Shown: positions 25,901 to 35,210, counted from the stretch's first letter. The stretch is DNA of 57,732 nt from Cuspidothrix issatschenkoi CHARLIE-1 (GCF_002934005.1 NZ_PGEM01000021.1:1-57732); one strand, 5' to 3'. The notes: generated from the sequence alone by a model not told the origin. Numbers and translations: made by a program.

Positions 25901-26241
25901 TTCGCAAAGCCGCCCAGGTAATACTTGCAAGTCGGGATCAACAACTTGCTGAGGAGGTGGAAACTACCTTACTTGCGTGGTTGGATGCTTGGGAACAATG
26001 GGCTTGTGGGGCGAAGGAAACAGCTACAGAGTTAGGTGAGGAGGAAGTTTTGGGTACAAAACCGGAAGATTTAGCGAATTTGTTACGTTTTAGTGCCTTT
26101 TTGGTGTCACGGCGACAACAGGAGGTTTCTTGGCAGGGGGCAAGGTGCAGGGTGCAGGGGGAAAGAGGGTTTAGGGATTTTTGCACAGATATGGGAATTA
26201 TGATTAAGTACCCGTATAATTGGCAAACTGTATCATGTTGA
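22966..26241 (+). CDS. cmr2: Type III-B CRISPR Cas10/Cmr2 (cyclic-oligoadenylate synthase subunit)
   Basis: A 1091-residue large subunit of the Cmr complex. The first Palm motif is LVLGDGDGMGSY (about residue 716) and the catalytic GGDD is in IYSGGDDVMVAL (residues 798-801), so cyclic oligoadenylate synthesis should be intact. FSPIQEFIKASRKFLDFWGG is typical of cyanobacterial Cmr2. I see no HD nuclease motif at the N-terminus, so target DNA cleavage by this subunit is unlikely. A Lys/Glu-rich coiled insert lies near residues 315-385. The last 35 or so residues read through a GGTGCAG heptamer repeat, so the natural C-terminus seems to have been replaced. It starts the operon. A CRISPR array follows before cmr3. 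Confidence 0.93.
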   Translation: MNFHQRKLYALLRTITENSPNKKFICQHLEVFQADIDALSQWWETQGHIAAAISSSSDRVNLKAVENNSDTIELRHPLSGQEQIINYPQNLSLESIVTEIQTVWQRISQQTDIDQDEKIAKLYWWCWRFYPQLLVSHNIGLLTPAHSILPDCSHHSYNSTVAALVGAMYPQTWQEGEAETHPYLLIFTFSPIQEFIKASRKFLDFWGGSYILHYLSAIICWEVAKLYGPDAVITPSLWSQEIIDALLLKHHPDFQADFHKYEGTDPISKFWNQDNPPQSLCTAGFPNVITVLVGSKDEAIKLGKDLEATLKKHWQEMARKVREDVKSRFRDKIADNDKFKEVVKEIAKDLLGENSEAKVKDKNKEESVEKAKKIPREELETELIKLRQPGCWEWNGLWDAQINHTWETYFVAVPLGNPEQDLQIQINSDSQKEWIELQNQIADIRITQANNDPENPNNQKSIPTAAELNAYNFLNVGTWWGSFQGRLGKAIQAIKNTRSWQIPIASGERSTLSGQYTALHPRFLYQNFQNGLGLPLESLRLFWQVMAVVYPGVFNGSEKLNAIELTKRLAWKHGGVAENLGIKLNPDDDYEGLIRFPNLCSIAAANFAAHHPQKIQYFWADLRQQIEHNSELESKHHDFCVRTNRPFQVRRADAAVKALPNYKKGLNGVMFSSKWLADDMNLDATKTSALRTVVDTVQRKHFGDGSPADWWVLVLGDGDGMGSYVNGSSLKNYSDYIVANLVDTRNIEQEKWDNLLNTKKRMGPATHVGLNRALLDFSNRLVPYLAEQRHCGKVIYSGGDDVMVALPLADLPGFLRSLRAAWCGGDDPENKFISQGGYWFWQDEKTRPVEIPGRPLFTMGKDATMSLGVVIAHKSVPLPTVLESIWDAEKERAKKLSGVREKRQDSPGYETIYPNKDGLCFRVIYGSGNTLEALMKGHLLPLWWDFLQAYQEVDFSPVLYRLSEELPRHAEVTKDSRLFRKAAQVILASRDQQLAEEVETTLLAWLDAWEQWACGAKETATELGEEEVLGTKPEDLANLLRFSAFLVSRRQQEVSWQGARCRVQGERGFRDFCTDMGIMIKYPYNWQTVSC

Positions 26242-26437
26242 TACCATTCGTGGGATAGACACAATGGCTGAAACCCTGATTCTTTCGTTCTATCCCACAA
26301 ATCACTCTCCTAGTAAGGGTTTGAGGTGTGTTGTTATGGAGATTATTGAAATAAATTCTCATTTATTTAGGGTAAAATTTGCATCCCACGAAAAAGTGTT
26401 GTAGGATTGTCTCAGGGTAAGGCTTTCAAGCTGTAGC
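26242..26437 (+). promoter_or_regulatory. Region between cmr2 and the CRISPR array (putative leader, hairpin)
   Basis: A hairpin GTGGGATAGA/TCTATCCCAC (26250-26259 with 26289-26298) follows the cmr2 stop, then an AT-rich stretch to the first repeat. The repeat's 8-nt ATGGAAAC end and the degenerate last repeat both say the array is read left to right, so a leader would lie here. Confidence 0.5.
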
Positions 26438-26896
26438 CTTTGGCTTCTTTGAAGTCGAATAAAAATGGAAACTACAAGCAGTCTGTTTAGACGAGGCTGC
26501 TTGTATGTTACTTTGGCTTCTTTGAAGTCGAATAAAAATGGAAACTGACGTTCAGCGCGTGCAGACAAGAGTCGAAAGCCCCTTTGGCTTCTTTGAAGTC
26601 GAATAAAAATGGAAACATTGCGGACATAAACGCATACTGTGGTATATTATGCACTTTGGCTTCTTTGAAGTCGAATAAAAATGGAAACAATACTCCAATT
26701 TTGCGCTTTGGCGAGTTTAACCAAACTTTGGCTTCTTTGAAGTCGAATAAAAATGGAAACTGCAAAAAAATCTTAGACATGATCTCAACGTCCTAAACTT
26801 TGGCTTCTTTGAAGTCGAATAAAAATGGAAACGTGACAACCTTATACCAGCCCCAAGCCATAAAAAACTTTGGCTTCTTTGAAGTCGAATAAAAAT
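26438..26896 (+). CRISPR. CRISPR array: seven repeats (last degenerate), six spacers
   Basis: Repeats of 35 nt begin CTTTGGCTTCTTTGAAGTCG and end AATAAAAATGGAAAC. They start at 26438, 26511, 26582, 26654, 26726, 26798 and 26868. Spacers are 38, 36, 37, 37, 37 and 35 nt. The base before the repeat is A or C, so the true repeat may be 36-37 nt. The last copy loses its 3' GGAAAC, marking the distal end. ATGGAAAC would be the crRNA 5' handle on the plus strand. The array lies inside the cmr operon, between cmr2 and cmr3. No Cas6 gene is in the window, so processing must be in trans. Confidence 0.97.
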
Positions 26897-26901
26897 AGCA
26901 A

Positions 26902-26922
26902 GGGTTTAGCATTGCTAAACCC
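26902..26922. repeat. Perfect palindrome at the array's distal end
   Basis: The arms GGGTTTAGCA and TGCTAAACCC are separated by one base, directly after the broken last repeat. This word is a familiar short cyanobacterial palindromic repeat. It may have inserted into the last repeat, or it may form an RNA hairpin that ends or protects the pre-crRNA. No T-run follows on the plus strand, so a strong terminator before cmr3 is unlikely. Confidence 0.6.
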
Positions 26923-26936
26923 CTACAAAAAACTGA

Positions 26937-28184
<1,248 letters not shown>

Positions 28185-28186
28185 TT

Positions 28187-29029
28187 ATGACAACACACAT
28201 TTCCTATTTGTATTTACTGTCTCCCTTGCATACGGGAGGAACTAGCCAAGAAGGTAATATTGTAGGTATTGCCCGTGAATCTCATTCTGATTTACCTTAT
28301 ATGAGTGCTAGTGGAATTAGAGGTAAATTACGTGCCAGCACTCCAGAAGATCAACGTAAATCATTATGGGGTAATACCTTAGAAGATGTACAACAAAACG
28401 GTGATGAAAATCTCACTCAAGGGTCTTTGTGGATAGGAGATAGTGCAATTGTATGGTTTCCTGTTCCCTCTCTAAGTCATGGTATTGTTTGGGTAACATC
28501 ACCATTTTTATTGCGGCGTTGGTTGAGATTATATAACCAATTTTTATCAGAAAATCAGCAATTATCTTTACCAGAAATTGGTAGTTGCAGTCTGGGTAGA
28601 GTTAAACTGTACCTCAAAGATGCTATTTTTAAACCTTCAGAATTAACGATTTGGACAAAAGAAGAATGGAAAAAATACATTCCCCAAAATAACAAAGTTA
28701 CTGAAATACTAGATAAAGTATTAGTGCTATCTGATGCAGACTGCCAAACACTAATTCAAACTAGCTTATGGCGACAAGTGCGGGTAAATTTGGGTGAAGG
28801 TAAAGTCTTAGCTGATAATGCAGGTTTTCGCTATGAAGAAGCAATTCCCCCAGAAACATTAATGTATTTCCCTTGGGGTAGTACGACTGCTGCTAATGGT
28901 ACAAGTGAAACTGTTTGTAATAATTTAAAAAATATCTTTACTACTCAAAAAAATTGGCAATTTGGAGGACAAGAAAGCTTAGGTAGAGGTTTAGTTGAAT
29001 TATGGAGTACAGAATTGAATTTTGGTTAA
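28187..29029 (+). CDS. cmr4: Type III-B Cmr4 backbone subunit
   Basis: A 280-residue RAMP protein: YLLSPLHTGGTSQEGNIVGI, then LPYMSASGIRGKLRAS (the RAMP Gly-rich helix start), SLWIGDSAIVWFPVPS and a C-terminal FGGQESLGRGLVEL. Cmr4 repeats along the crRNA, and in studied complexes its loop Asp cuts target RNA every six bases. In the usual 'VDLPIQRE' segment this protein has NIVGIARE, so the slicing Asp seems to be missing (alignment by eye). It is followed by a 136-bp gap before cmr5. Confidence 0.9.
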   Translation: MTTHISYLYLLSPLHTGGTSQEGNIVGIARESHSDLPYMSASGIRGKLRASTPEDQRKSLWGNTLEDVQQNGDENLTQGSLWIGDSAIVWFPVPSLSHGIVWVTSPFLLRRWLRLYNQFLSENQQLSLPEIGSCSLGRVKLYLKDAIFKPSELTIWTKEEWKKYIPQNNKVTEILDKVLVLSDADCQTLIQTSLWRQVRVNLGEGKVLADNAGFRYEEAIPPETLMYFPWGSTTAANGTSETVCNNLKNIFTTQKNWQFGGQESLGRGLVELWSTELNFG

Positions 29030-29165
29030 ATATTGGCGATTAAAAAGATGTAGGTTGGGTTGATATAAGGAAACCCAACACCAACTACAGCAAAAGATTA
29101 ACCCAAAGAAATCCAAAATCAAACTAACAACAAATTTACTGATTGTAATTAGGAAATAGATAAAT

Positions 29166-29570
29166 ATGACAAACTATGACCCCAGAACAATTTCTACTAA
29201 AGTTTATAACAACTTAAAAACAGTCAAAGATAAAACATCAAAAACAGAAGACCACGATAAACAAAAAAGCCAAGCAGTTGAATTATATACATTTGTTGCT
29301 ACTTGGGGACTATTACGGTTAACAGGTGAAATTCCTGCTTTAAGTAATGAAAGACAGAAACAAGCGGTTGTTGAATGTTTTTTTAGAACATTAGGAGAAT
29401 TAGCCTTTGCAGAAGAAACACCTAACCCTTTAGCAGAAACATCAAGAATAGAAAAACTGACTCATTCTAATATGACTGCTTCCGAATATTTAGGGTTAAC
29501 AAGTTTTGCTTTAAAAGTCGCACAAGAGTTTTCATTTTGGGCTGAAGCATTATATCCCAAAAAACCCTAG
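29166..29570 (+). CDS. cmr5: Type III-B Cmr5 small subunit
   Basis: A 134-residue helical protein with the Cmr5-type core ELYTFVATWGLLRLTGEIPA and the C-terminal TASEYLGLTSFALKVAQEFS followed by FWAEAL. Cmr5 forms the inner filament of the complex and contacts target RNA. Its position between cmr4 and the cmr6-cmr1 fusion agrees. The following 142-bp gap contains a TCTAACGGGAGTCGTAGG motif but no gene. Confidence 0.88.
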   Translation: MTNYDPRTISTKVYNNLKTVKDKTSKTEDHDKQKSQAVELYTFVATWGLLRLTGEIPALSNERQKQAVVECFFRTLGELAFAEETPNPLAETSRIEKLTHSNMTASEYLGLTSFALKVAQEFSFWAEALYPKKP

Positions 29571-29712
29571 CGAATATCGAGTAAATTCATACTAGCCCTG
29601 GCGATTTCTAACGGGAGTCGTAGGCTCTATTATATTCGCTGAAAACTTTGAAGACAACCTCTAACACAACTTATCTATCTGATTTTCAAACATTATTGGA
29701 ATTAATAAAACT

Positions 29713-31530
29713 ATGCCTCCTATTCCTCATAATTTTTGGTTAAACCATAGATTACATCAAAATCTTCAACTAGATTCATCTGCTAGTTTTGTTGAATATT
29801 TACGTTGGTTAAGAATTCGCCGCGAAAATCCTAATAACAATTCCCAAATTGGTTTAGTGAATAATGGTGAAATTCTGGAATTGTTAGCTAAAATCGAACA
29901 AAATAGTGATTACAGTTCTAGATTGGAAATATTAACAACACGCACACGGCAATTAGCCACAGAATCTTTTTCAGTCAAAGCACCTTGGCGAATTCGTGTA
30001 GGGGGAATGAGGGGACCAGAATCAATGTTACTCCCTGCTTTTGATGCTTTGGGTATGCCTTATATACCTAGTACAACTCTCAAGGGTGTAGCCAGGGAAA
30101 TGGCAGAACGTGATTCTAATACAACTTTAGAAGATATTAGAAATATTTTTGGAGATTTAGAACCTACTGCTTCTATGGGTAAGGTAATTTTTCTTGATGC
30201 TTACCCTTTGCCGTTTAGAAAAGTTAATTCTGATGATGAAGTTGAAGGTTTAGTTCCAGATATGGCTAATTCTATCTGGACTTGGGATAATAATATCCCC
30301 CAATATAAGACTAATCCTAATATTTTCTTATCTTTACGGAAACCAACTTTTGTAATCGGCTTGCGAGTAACAGATGATAGATATTTAGAACTACTTAAGC
30401 GAGTGAAGAAATGGTTATTGCAAGGGCTAACTCAAGGTATTGGTTCTAGGGTTAATAGTGGGTATGGGGTGCTAGAAGAAGTTAACCCCAATGAACAACA
30501 GGAAAAACCTAAAAAACGTAAAACTATTCTCAGAATGGGGTTTGAATTGCAAGGACAATTGATACACGGAAGACAGGAATTTAAGCAATGGCGAGAAAAT
30601 AATAATGGAAATGGATGGATACCACCAGGAATTGCAAAACCAGAAGTTCGTCCGCCGAGTTTTCGTTCGATGTTACGCTATTGGTTTCGGACTTTGGCGT
30701 TGGGAGTATTACCAGCAAATGTAGTTAAAGAACAGGAATTGATTCTTTTTGGTGGTATTGAACCAGAAGCAAAAATGGGACTTCTACAAATAGAAATTCC
30801 CAAGGGGGGGATTATTAGAGATAATGCTGTTGATGCTGGTGATGATTTTGGTTTGGCAAAAGGTGTATTAATTTTACGGCTATCTTATCTGATTCGGCAA
30901 TTATCAGAAGAACAACGAGATGCAACAATTAATTTAATTCAAAGTTTGACTTGGTTAATGTTCCATCTTGGTGGTGTTGGACAAGGTGCAAGAAGACCTT
31001 GTTATTCACGCAGAAATAGACAAGAACGACCAAAACCTTATTGGCGTGGTTCAACTTTGAAATTTACAGGTAATGACCAGGAATGGGAATATTCAACGTC
31101 TTTGGCAGGTTTACAAGCAGATTTCCAGAAACATCTGAATGCTTTTTACACCAATTTATCAACATTCAGTAAGCAAAATTGTAACCCCCGAAGACCAAGA
31201 CAAGCAACTGTCACCGGAAATTGGCCTGAAGCTGTTGATACTAACTGTCGTATTCTCTGCGTTCGAGGAGATATACAAAATGATAAACCTCCGGCTTTAG
31301 CATTGTTGCATCAAGAAGCTACCAAAACAGGTAATGAGTATAATAAAGAACTATGTGGTTCAATAAATGAGCGATCGCCTATTTGGATAGCTCGAATTAA
31401 CAACCGTTTTGATGTGGTTACTATCTTTGGTGCAAATAACAACCATCGAAAACGCTATTTTGAGTTACTGACAAAACCAGAACTTCCGGTTACAGAATGC
31501 AAACAAATTTGGCCTCTACCGCAAAGGTAA
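29713..31530 (+). CDS. Fused Cmr6-Cmr1 protein of the type III-B complex
   Basis: A 605-residue fusion of two RAMP subunits. Residues 1 to about 258 are Cmr6-like (MLLPAFDALGMPYIPSTTLK, then GVARE, and the Gly loop TQGIGSRVNSGYG). After a basic linker (KPKKRK, about 264-270) the rest is Cmr1-like (RPPSFRSMLRYWFRTLALG, and GGVGQGARRP, then a long C-terminal part). In most Cmr systems cmr1 and cmr6 are separate genes at opposite ends of the complex. Here no other cmr1 or cmr6 is present, so the fusion must supply both. Cmr1 and Cmr6 both cap the 3' end of the crRNA, which makes a covalent link structurally sensible. Confidence 0.85.
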   Translation: MPPIPHNFWLNHRLHQNLQLDSSASFVEYLRWLRIRRENPNNNSQIGLVNNGEILELLAKIEQNSDYSSRLEILTTRTRQLATESFSVKAPWRIRVGGMRGPESMLLPAFDALGMPYIPSTTLKGVAREMAERDSNTTLEDIRNIFGDLEPTASMGKVIFLDAYPLPFRKVNSDDEVEGLVPDMANSIWTWDNNIPQYKTNPNIFLSLRKPTFVIGLRVTDDRYLELLKRVKKWLLQGLTQGIGSRVNSGYGVLEEVNPNEQQEKPKKRKTILRMGFELQGQLIHGRQEFKQWRENNNGNGWIPPGIAKPEVRPPSFRSMLRYWFRTLALGVLPANVVKEQELILFGGIEPEAKMGLLQIEIPKGGIIRDNAVDAGDDFGLAKGVLILRLSYLIRQLSEEQRDATINLIQSLTWLMFHLGGVGQGARRPCYSRRNRQERPKPYWRGSTLKFTGNDQEWEYSTSLAGLQADFQKHLNAFYTNLSTFSKQNCNPRRPRQATVTGNWPEAVDTNCRILCVRGDIQNDKPPALALLHQEATKTGNEYNKELCGSINERSPIWIARINNRFDVVTIFGANNNHRKRYFELLTKPELPVTECKQIWPLPQR

Positions 31531-31748
31531 ACCCAAGACAGAGACTAGACTTTTTGTTGTTCGCGCCAAATAGCTAGACGCGTTCATGTGCGTCTCCTAA
31601 GATACATCTCATCAAACGACTTCACACAAGGTAGGAGATATAACACAGGAAACAGAAATACAAACTTTGTACTTAGCTCTAGCTGAACTTCTGTTACTCC
31701 TGTAACTCCTTCCTTTTTCTGTATCAACTTCACATCTTGGAGAAAAAT

Positions 31749-33920
31749 ATGGGTATCCTCATTGCTAACATTGGTACATCAGATTTAGCCATTAAAATTA
31801 ACGTTAATGGTCAAGAACTTTATGTACCCATTGACCCACTTCCATCGGAACCTAATCAAGATACTGATGAATTAACACCAGAAGAATTAGCCATTTGGAA
31901 AAATCCTCAACAATATTTCCAATCTTCCGGTTTATATACAGAATTAGGATTTGAGCTAGATAAAGCTCCCACAACTAGAGAACTGACAGAGAAGTTATTA
32001 GAAAAATATCAAGAAAATTTTACCTATTGGCATTCACGCATTCATGCGCCCCGGATTTTGGGAGTTATTAAACAAGCCTTAGCTTTAAGCGTTAATAAAG
32101 GTTATATATTTGTTACTAACCAAAAATCAGAAAACATGGTTAAAGGACATGAAAAAGATACTGTGTTCATGTATGAGATTCTAAAACTCTGGTTTGAAAA
32201 ACAGCAGCCTAATTTTAAATTAATAGATAAACCAATCCCTTTAAAATATAGAGTATATATTCCAGATGATTTATTTCAATACTACTATAACTTTTTTAGT
32301 GAACTAAATTTGGAAAAAGAAAAACAGCAACAACAGCAACGCTATCCTAAATTAGATGAAATACTATCTGGTAAAATAGCCGCATTTGATGTTCAAAACC
32401 AAGGGTTATTTATAGAAGTAAACGGAGGTTTACGGGGATATATCAATATTAATAATATTTCGGAATTGGTAATTAGTCCACAGGAGTTAAGAAGCATTTT
32501 TAAATTAGGAGATGTGATTTGGGTAAAAGTAATTAACAGCGACATTGATAAGCTGAGATTTTCTAGCAAAGAATTAGAAGAAACGCCAGGAGAAATTACT
32601 CAAAATCACCAACTTATATATAATCGCATTAGTCAAGAAATTAAAGCTAATACCCAACTTATAACTCAATCACAAGCAGATGAGGAAATGCTTTTGATTA
32701 GTGCCAAAGGGGGAACACCCCAGATGAAAATAGCCTTGCAACTGCAAGGTATTTCTGTATCTGCTGTTAGAAAAATATTGTTTGTGAATCCAAAACTTTC
32801 CCATCAAGGTGTGTTTCAAGGCATTCCTTCTGATTGTGAAATAGAATCTTCCTGGCGTTATATGCGAACTCAAAAATACCAAACGATTAAAATTCTAGTA
32901 GAACGCTGGGATTATGATGGTGCGGTACAAATTTTAAAGAACTGGCAAAATTACCTTAATTTTTTGATTCAACAAGGGATAGTTGGTAAGGAAGATATAG
33001 AAAGAAGTAATGATGTGATTAAAGTTGTACTGCAAGTTTTAGATTTTGCTCGTGCTTGCTTTAACCTAGATTTTCAAACTGCTAAAGACCTCGCAAAACC
33101 AAAAATTGATACAACTTTCCTCGAACTGAGTACAGATATTTTTCCTAAACTTCAAGAAGCAGCAGATAAATATGGAGTTTATCAGCATCGTTTGTTGAGT
33201 ATCTACACCCAAAATCGCATTTATTGGCAATTGGATCAAGTTGCTAGTTTTTTGGCGCATCTTGCATCTTTTGGTGAAGAAGTATTACATGGGTTGATTT
33301 TGAAATGGGAAGGTAAGGCAAGTTATTGGGTATCTAAGTCAGGGAAGGATTTTCCAAAAAATTTATCTGGACCTGAATACGAAGCACAAATTAAAAGTAG
33401 CTTTACGATTGATATCAAACAAATCCAGCTTAGTAGACCTTCAGTTTGGAATAAGGTAGTATCTTTACAAAGTAGTTTCAATCCCAAGTTTGGTTCTAAA
33501 ATTAGAGATAGAGAATCATTGACTAATCGCTTCATTAAGCGTTACTTTGTGCAAGCTTTGGTTGAATATCGGAATAATCCCCAAGAAATAGAAGAGTGGC
33601 AGTTGATTATGAAGAGTTTACAACAACTAGATTTTTGGATTGAACAAAGAAATCAATTAATTCACACTGCTACAGGTTATTCTAAACCATTGATGGTCAA
33701 GTTATTTCATAAATATAGACCTGATGAAAATTCAAATATATCTGCACCTTGTCACCCTGATGAAATTTTAGGTGTTATGGAGGCAATTCTCAAGAATAAG
33801 CTGGTTGATTTGAAAACCATTTACCGGAATATGTTCGTTGGTAATGAGGCAGAATACTATATATATACTCTAGTTAATAATTGGGTAGTAAATACCTTGG
33901 TAAATGATGGCATGAAGTAG
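31749..33920 (+). CDS. CARF-HEPN CRISPR effector (Csm6/Csx1-like) with an S1 domain inserted in the CARF region
   Basis: A 723-residue protein from the ATG at 31749, which has GGAG at the right distance; a TTG at 31737 is less likely. The N-terminal ILIANIGTSDLAI and the later LISAKGGTPQMKIAL (GGTP about 321-324) are the two ligand-loop motifs of a CARF domain. Between them, about residues 206-283 read as an S1/OB fold: SGKIAAFDVQNQGLFIEVNG, GYININNISE, KLGDVIWVKVINSD, LRFSSKELEETPGE. A Gln-rich linker (QQQQQ) precedes it. The C-terminal half is helical with a HEPN motif RNQLIH (Arg634, His639). CARF binds the cyclic oligoadenylate made by Cmr2 and HEPN then cuts RNA. The S1 part may bring RNA specificity. 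It is the last gene of the Cmr locus. Confidence 0.85.
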   Translation: MGILIANIGTSDLAIKINVNGQELYVPIDPLPSEPNQDTDELTPEELAIWKNPQQYFQSSGLYTELGFELDKAPTTRELTEKLLEKYQENFTYWHSRIHAPRILGVIKQALALSVNKGYIFVTNQKSENMVKGHEKDTVFMYEILKLWFEKQQPNFKLIDKPIPLKYRVYIPDDLFQYYYNFFSELNLEKEKQQQQQRYPKLDEILSGKIAAFDVQNQGLFIEVNGGLRGYININNISELVISPQELRSIFKLGDVIWVKVINSDIDKLRFSSKELEETPGEITQNHQLIYNRISQEIKANTQLITQSQADEEMLLISAKGGTPQMKIALQLQGISVSAVRKILFVNPKLSHQGVFQGIPSDCEIESSWRYMRTQKYQTIKILVERWDYDGAVQILKNWQNYLNFLIQQGIVGKEDIERSNDVIKVVLQVLDFARACFNLDFQTAKDLAKPKIDTTFLELSTDIFPKLQEAADKYGVYQHRLLSIYTQNRIYWQLDQVASFLAHLASFGEEVLHGLILKWEGKASYWVSKSGKDFPKNLSGPEYEAQIKSSFTIDIKQIQLSRPSVWNKVVSLQSSFNPKFGSKIRDRESLTNRFIKRYFVQALVEYRNNPQEIEEWQLIMKSLQQLDFWIEQRNQLIHTATGYSKPLMVKLFHKYRPDENSNISAPCHPDEILGVMEAILKNKLVDLKTIYRNMFVGNEAEYYIYTLVNNWVVNTLVNDGMK

Positions 33921-34004
33921 GATTAAAGCTACCCCTTAACAGGGGCAAGGGCGACGAATTAAGATGAATAAATCCTATGTCTACAGTCGCCCTACATCAA
34001 AAAT

Positions 34005-34181
34005 ATGTTTTACAATCCTTATTATCAAACCGAGGGTATTTGTTCTATTGGTTCTGGTGCCGTCGAGTCTACTATCAAACAGATAGATCGCCGATTAAAA
34101 ATCCCTGGCGCACAATGGAATGAATCGAATGTCTCTCAAGTCCTCAAGCATCGCTGTGCTTATCTCAATGCCAAGCTTTAG
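34005..34181 (+). pseudogene. Remnant of an ISKra4-type transposase (C-terminus)
   Basis: 58 codons read GICSIGSGAVESTIKQIDRR, LKIPGAQWNESNVSQVLKHR and CAYLNAKL. This is the conserved end of ISKra4-family transposases ('IGSG.VES..K...R.K..GA.W'). The remainder of the gene and the IS ends are absent. Confidence 0.75.
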
Positions 34182-34251
34182 AGCCTGTTTAGTTCTTTTG
34201 TTCTAACAAAGTTGATATGCTCCCAGTTGGGCAGGACTAGGCTGGCTGTTA

Positions 34252-34752
34252 TTAAAGGTTGGCAACAATATCTTGTAAAGGCAACATTAATGTTAAAGGT
34301 TCTATAGGTGAGGGTTTAAATTTATATTTTAGATAAAATTGTTTAGCTTCTTCATCTTTAGCGTGAACTAAAATACATCGTATTCTGACAATTTTGGATG
34401 CTTGTAAAACCCGAAAAATTGCATCTCTTAGTAAACCAGAGCCTATACCTTTACCTTCCCATTGTTCATCAACAGCTAACCTACCAATGATCATACAAGG
34501 TACTGGATCTGGTGCATTTTGCTTGACTTTTCTAATAGCTACTGAGTGATATACACCAGAACTTGCCAAACAGTAATAACCAATTACTTTGTTTTCACAA
34601 ATTACTACATAAGTTCTAGCAGTATCACCCTCATTCTTTAAAGCTTTTTCCCTCAACCAACTATTTAAAGTTTCTGACCTTGATTTGAATTGTGATATAT
34701 CATGGCTGGAATTAATTGGTTGAGGAGTTTCTATAATTTTCGCCTGTGTCAT
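34252..34752 (-). CDS. GNAT acetyltransferase toxin
   Basis: A 166-residue GNAT protein with the acetyl-CoA-binding loop EQWEGKGIGSGLL and the usual strands (TYVVICENKVIGYYCLASSG, MIIGRLAVD). Such small GNATs with a DUF1778 partner (AtaT/TacT type) acetylate the amino group of charged tRNAs and block translation. The ATG at 34752 overlaps the antitoxin's TGA (ATGA), so the four extra N-terminal residues of the longer frame are unlikely. It is the toxin half of a type II toxin-antitoxin pair. Confidence 0.88.
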   Translation of the reverse strand: MTQAKIIETPQPINSSHDISQFKSRSETLNSWLREKALKNEGDTARTYVVICENKVIGYYCLASSGVYHSVAIRKVKQNAPDPVPCMIIGRLAVDEQWEGKGIGSGLLRDAIFRVLQASKIVRIRCILVHAKDEEAKQFYLKYKFKPSPIEPLTLMLPLQDIVANL

Positions 34753-35045
34753 TCTGAATCCCAAGGTGATTTAGCAGTCAAAAACTTATGTAGTTCCTCA
34801 TCTACTTTAGGTGGTGTATTTAAAATATCAATAAATTCTTGATATTTTTTTTCATCTAAAGCAAAAAAAGTTTGGTCACAAATTACTTTTTCTGCTTCTC
34901 TACAAGCGACATCTAGCATAAATTCAGAACGAGTTTTCCCAAGAATTGATGCCGCATAATCAATTAAATTACGCTGTTTTTCTTGAACTCTAATATTGAT
35001 AACCTGATTGCGTCCAGGACTATCCATTTCAAAGGAAGCTACCAT
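34749..35045 (-). CDS. DUF1778 antitoxin
   Basis: A 98-residue ribbon-helix-helix antitoxin: RNQVINIRVQEKQRNLIDYA, ASILGKTRSEFMLDVACREA, then the toxin-neutralising tail DQTFFALDEKKYQEFIDILN, all typical of DUF1778. It precedes and overlaps the GNAT toxin by 4 bp. It represses its own operon in known cases. The start at 35045 is used here; an ATG six codons later is also possible. Confidence 0.9.
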   Translation of the reverse strand: MVASFEMDSPGRNQVINIRVQEKQRNLIDYAASILGKTRSEFMLDVACREAEKVICDQTFFALDEKKYQEFIDILNTPPKVDEELHKFLTAKSPWDSE

Positions 35046-35210
35046 TTTAGTTTCCCAAATTTTATTATTTGATTATCCCTACTATAGATAATTGTGTACA
35101 CAATGTCAATACATTGTTGTGTGGGTGGTAGGTAGAATACAAGGGTATCGCCTCCTCAAGTCTTTAAGAAAGGTAACAATACCTCTAATCAAAATTTCCC
35201 CCAAGAAAAT

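Noticed and set aside
26359-26796. Open frames on both strands across the CRISPR array (repeated FPFLFDFKEAK or LASLKSNKNGN words)
   Set aside because: They are translations of the CRISPR repeats, not proteins.
26902-26922. Strong transcription terminator between the array and cmr3
   Set aside because: The stem is perfect but no T-run follows on the plus strand, and stopping here would cut off cmr3-cmr6/1. It is kept only as a palindrome.
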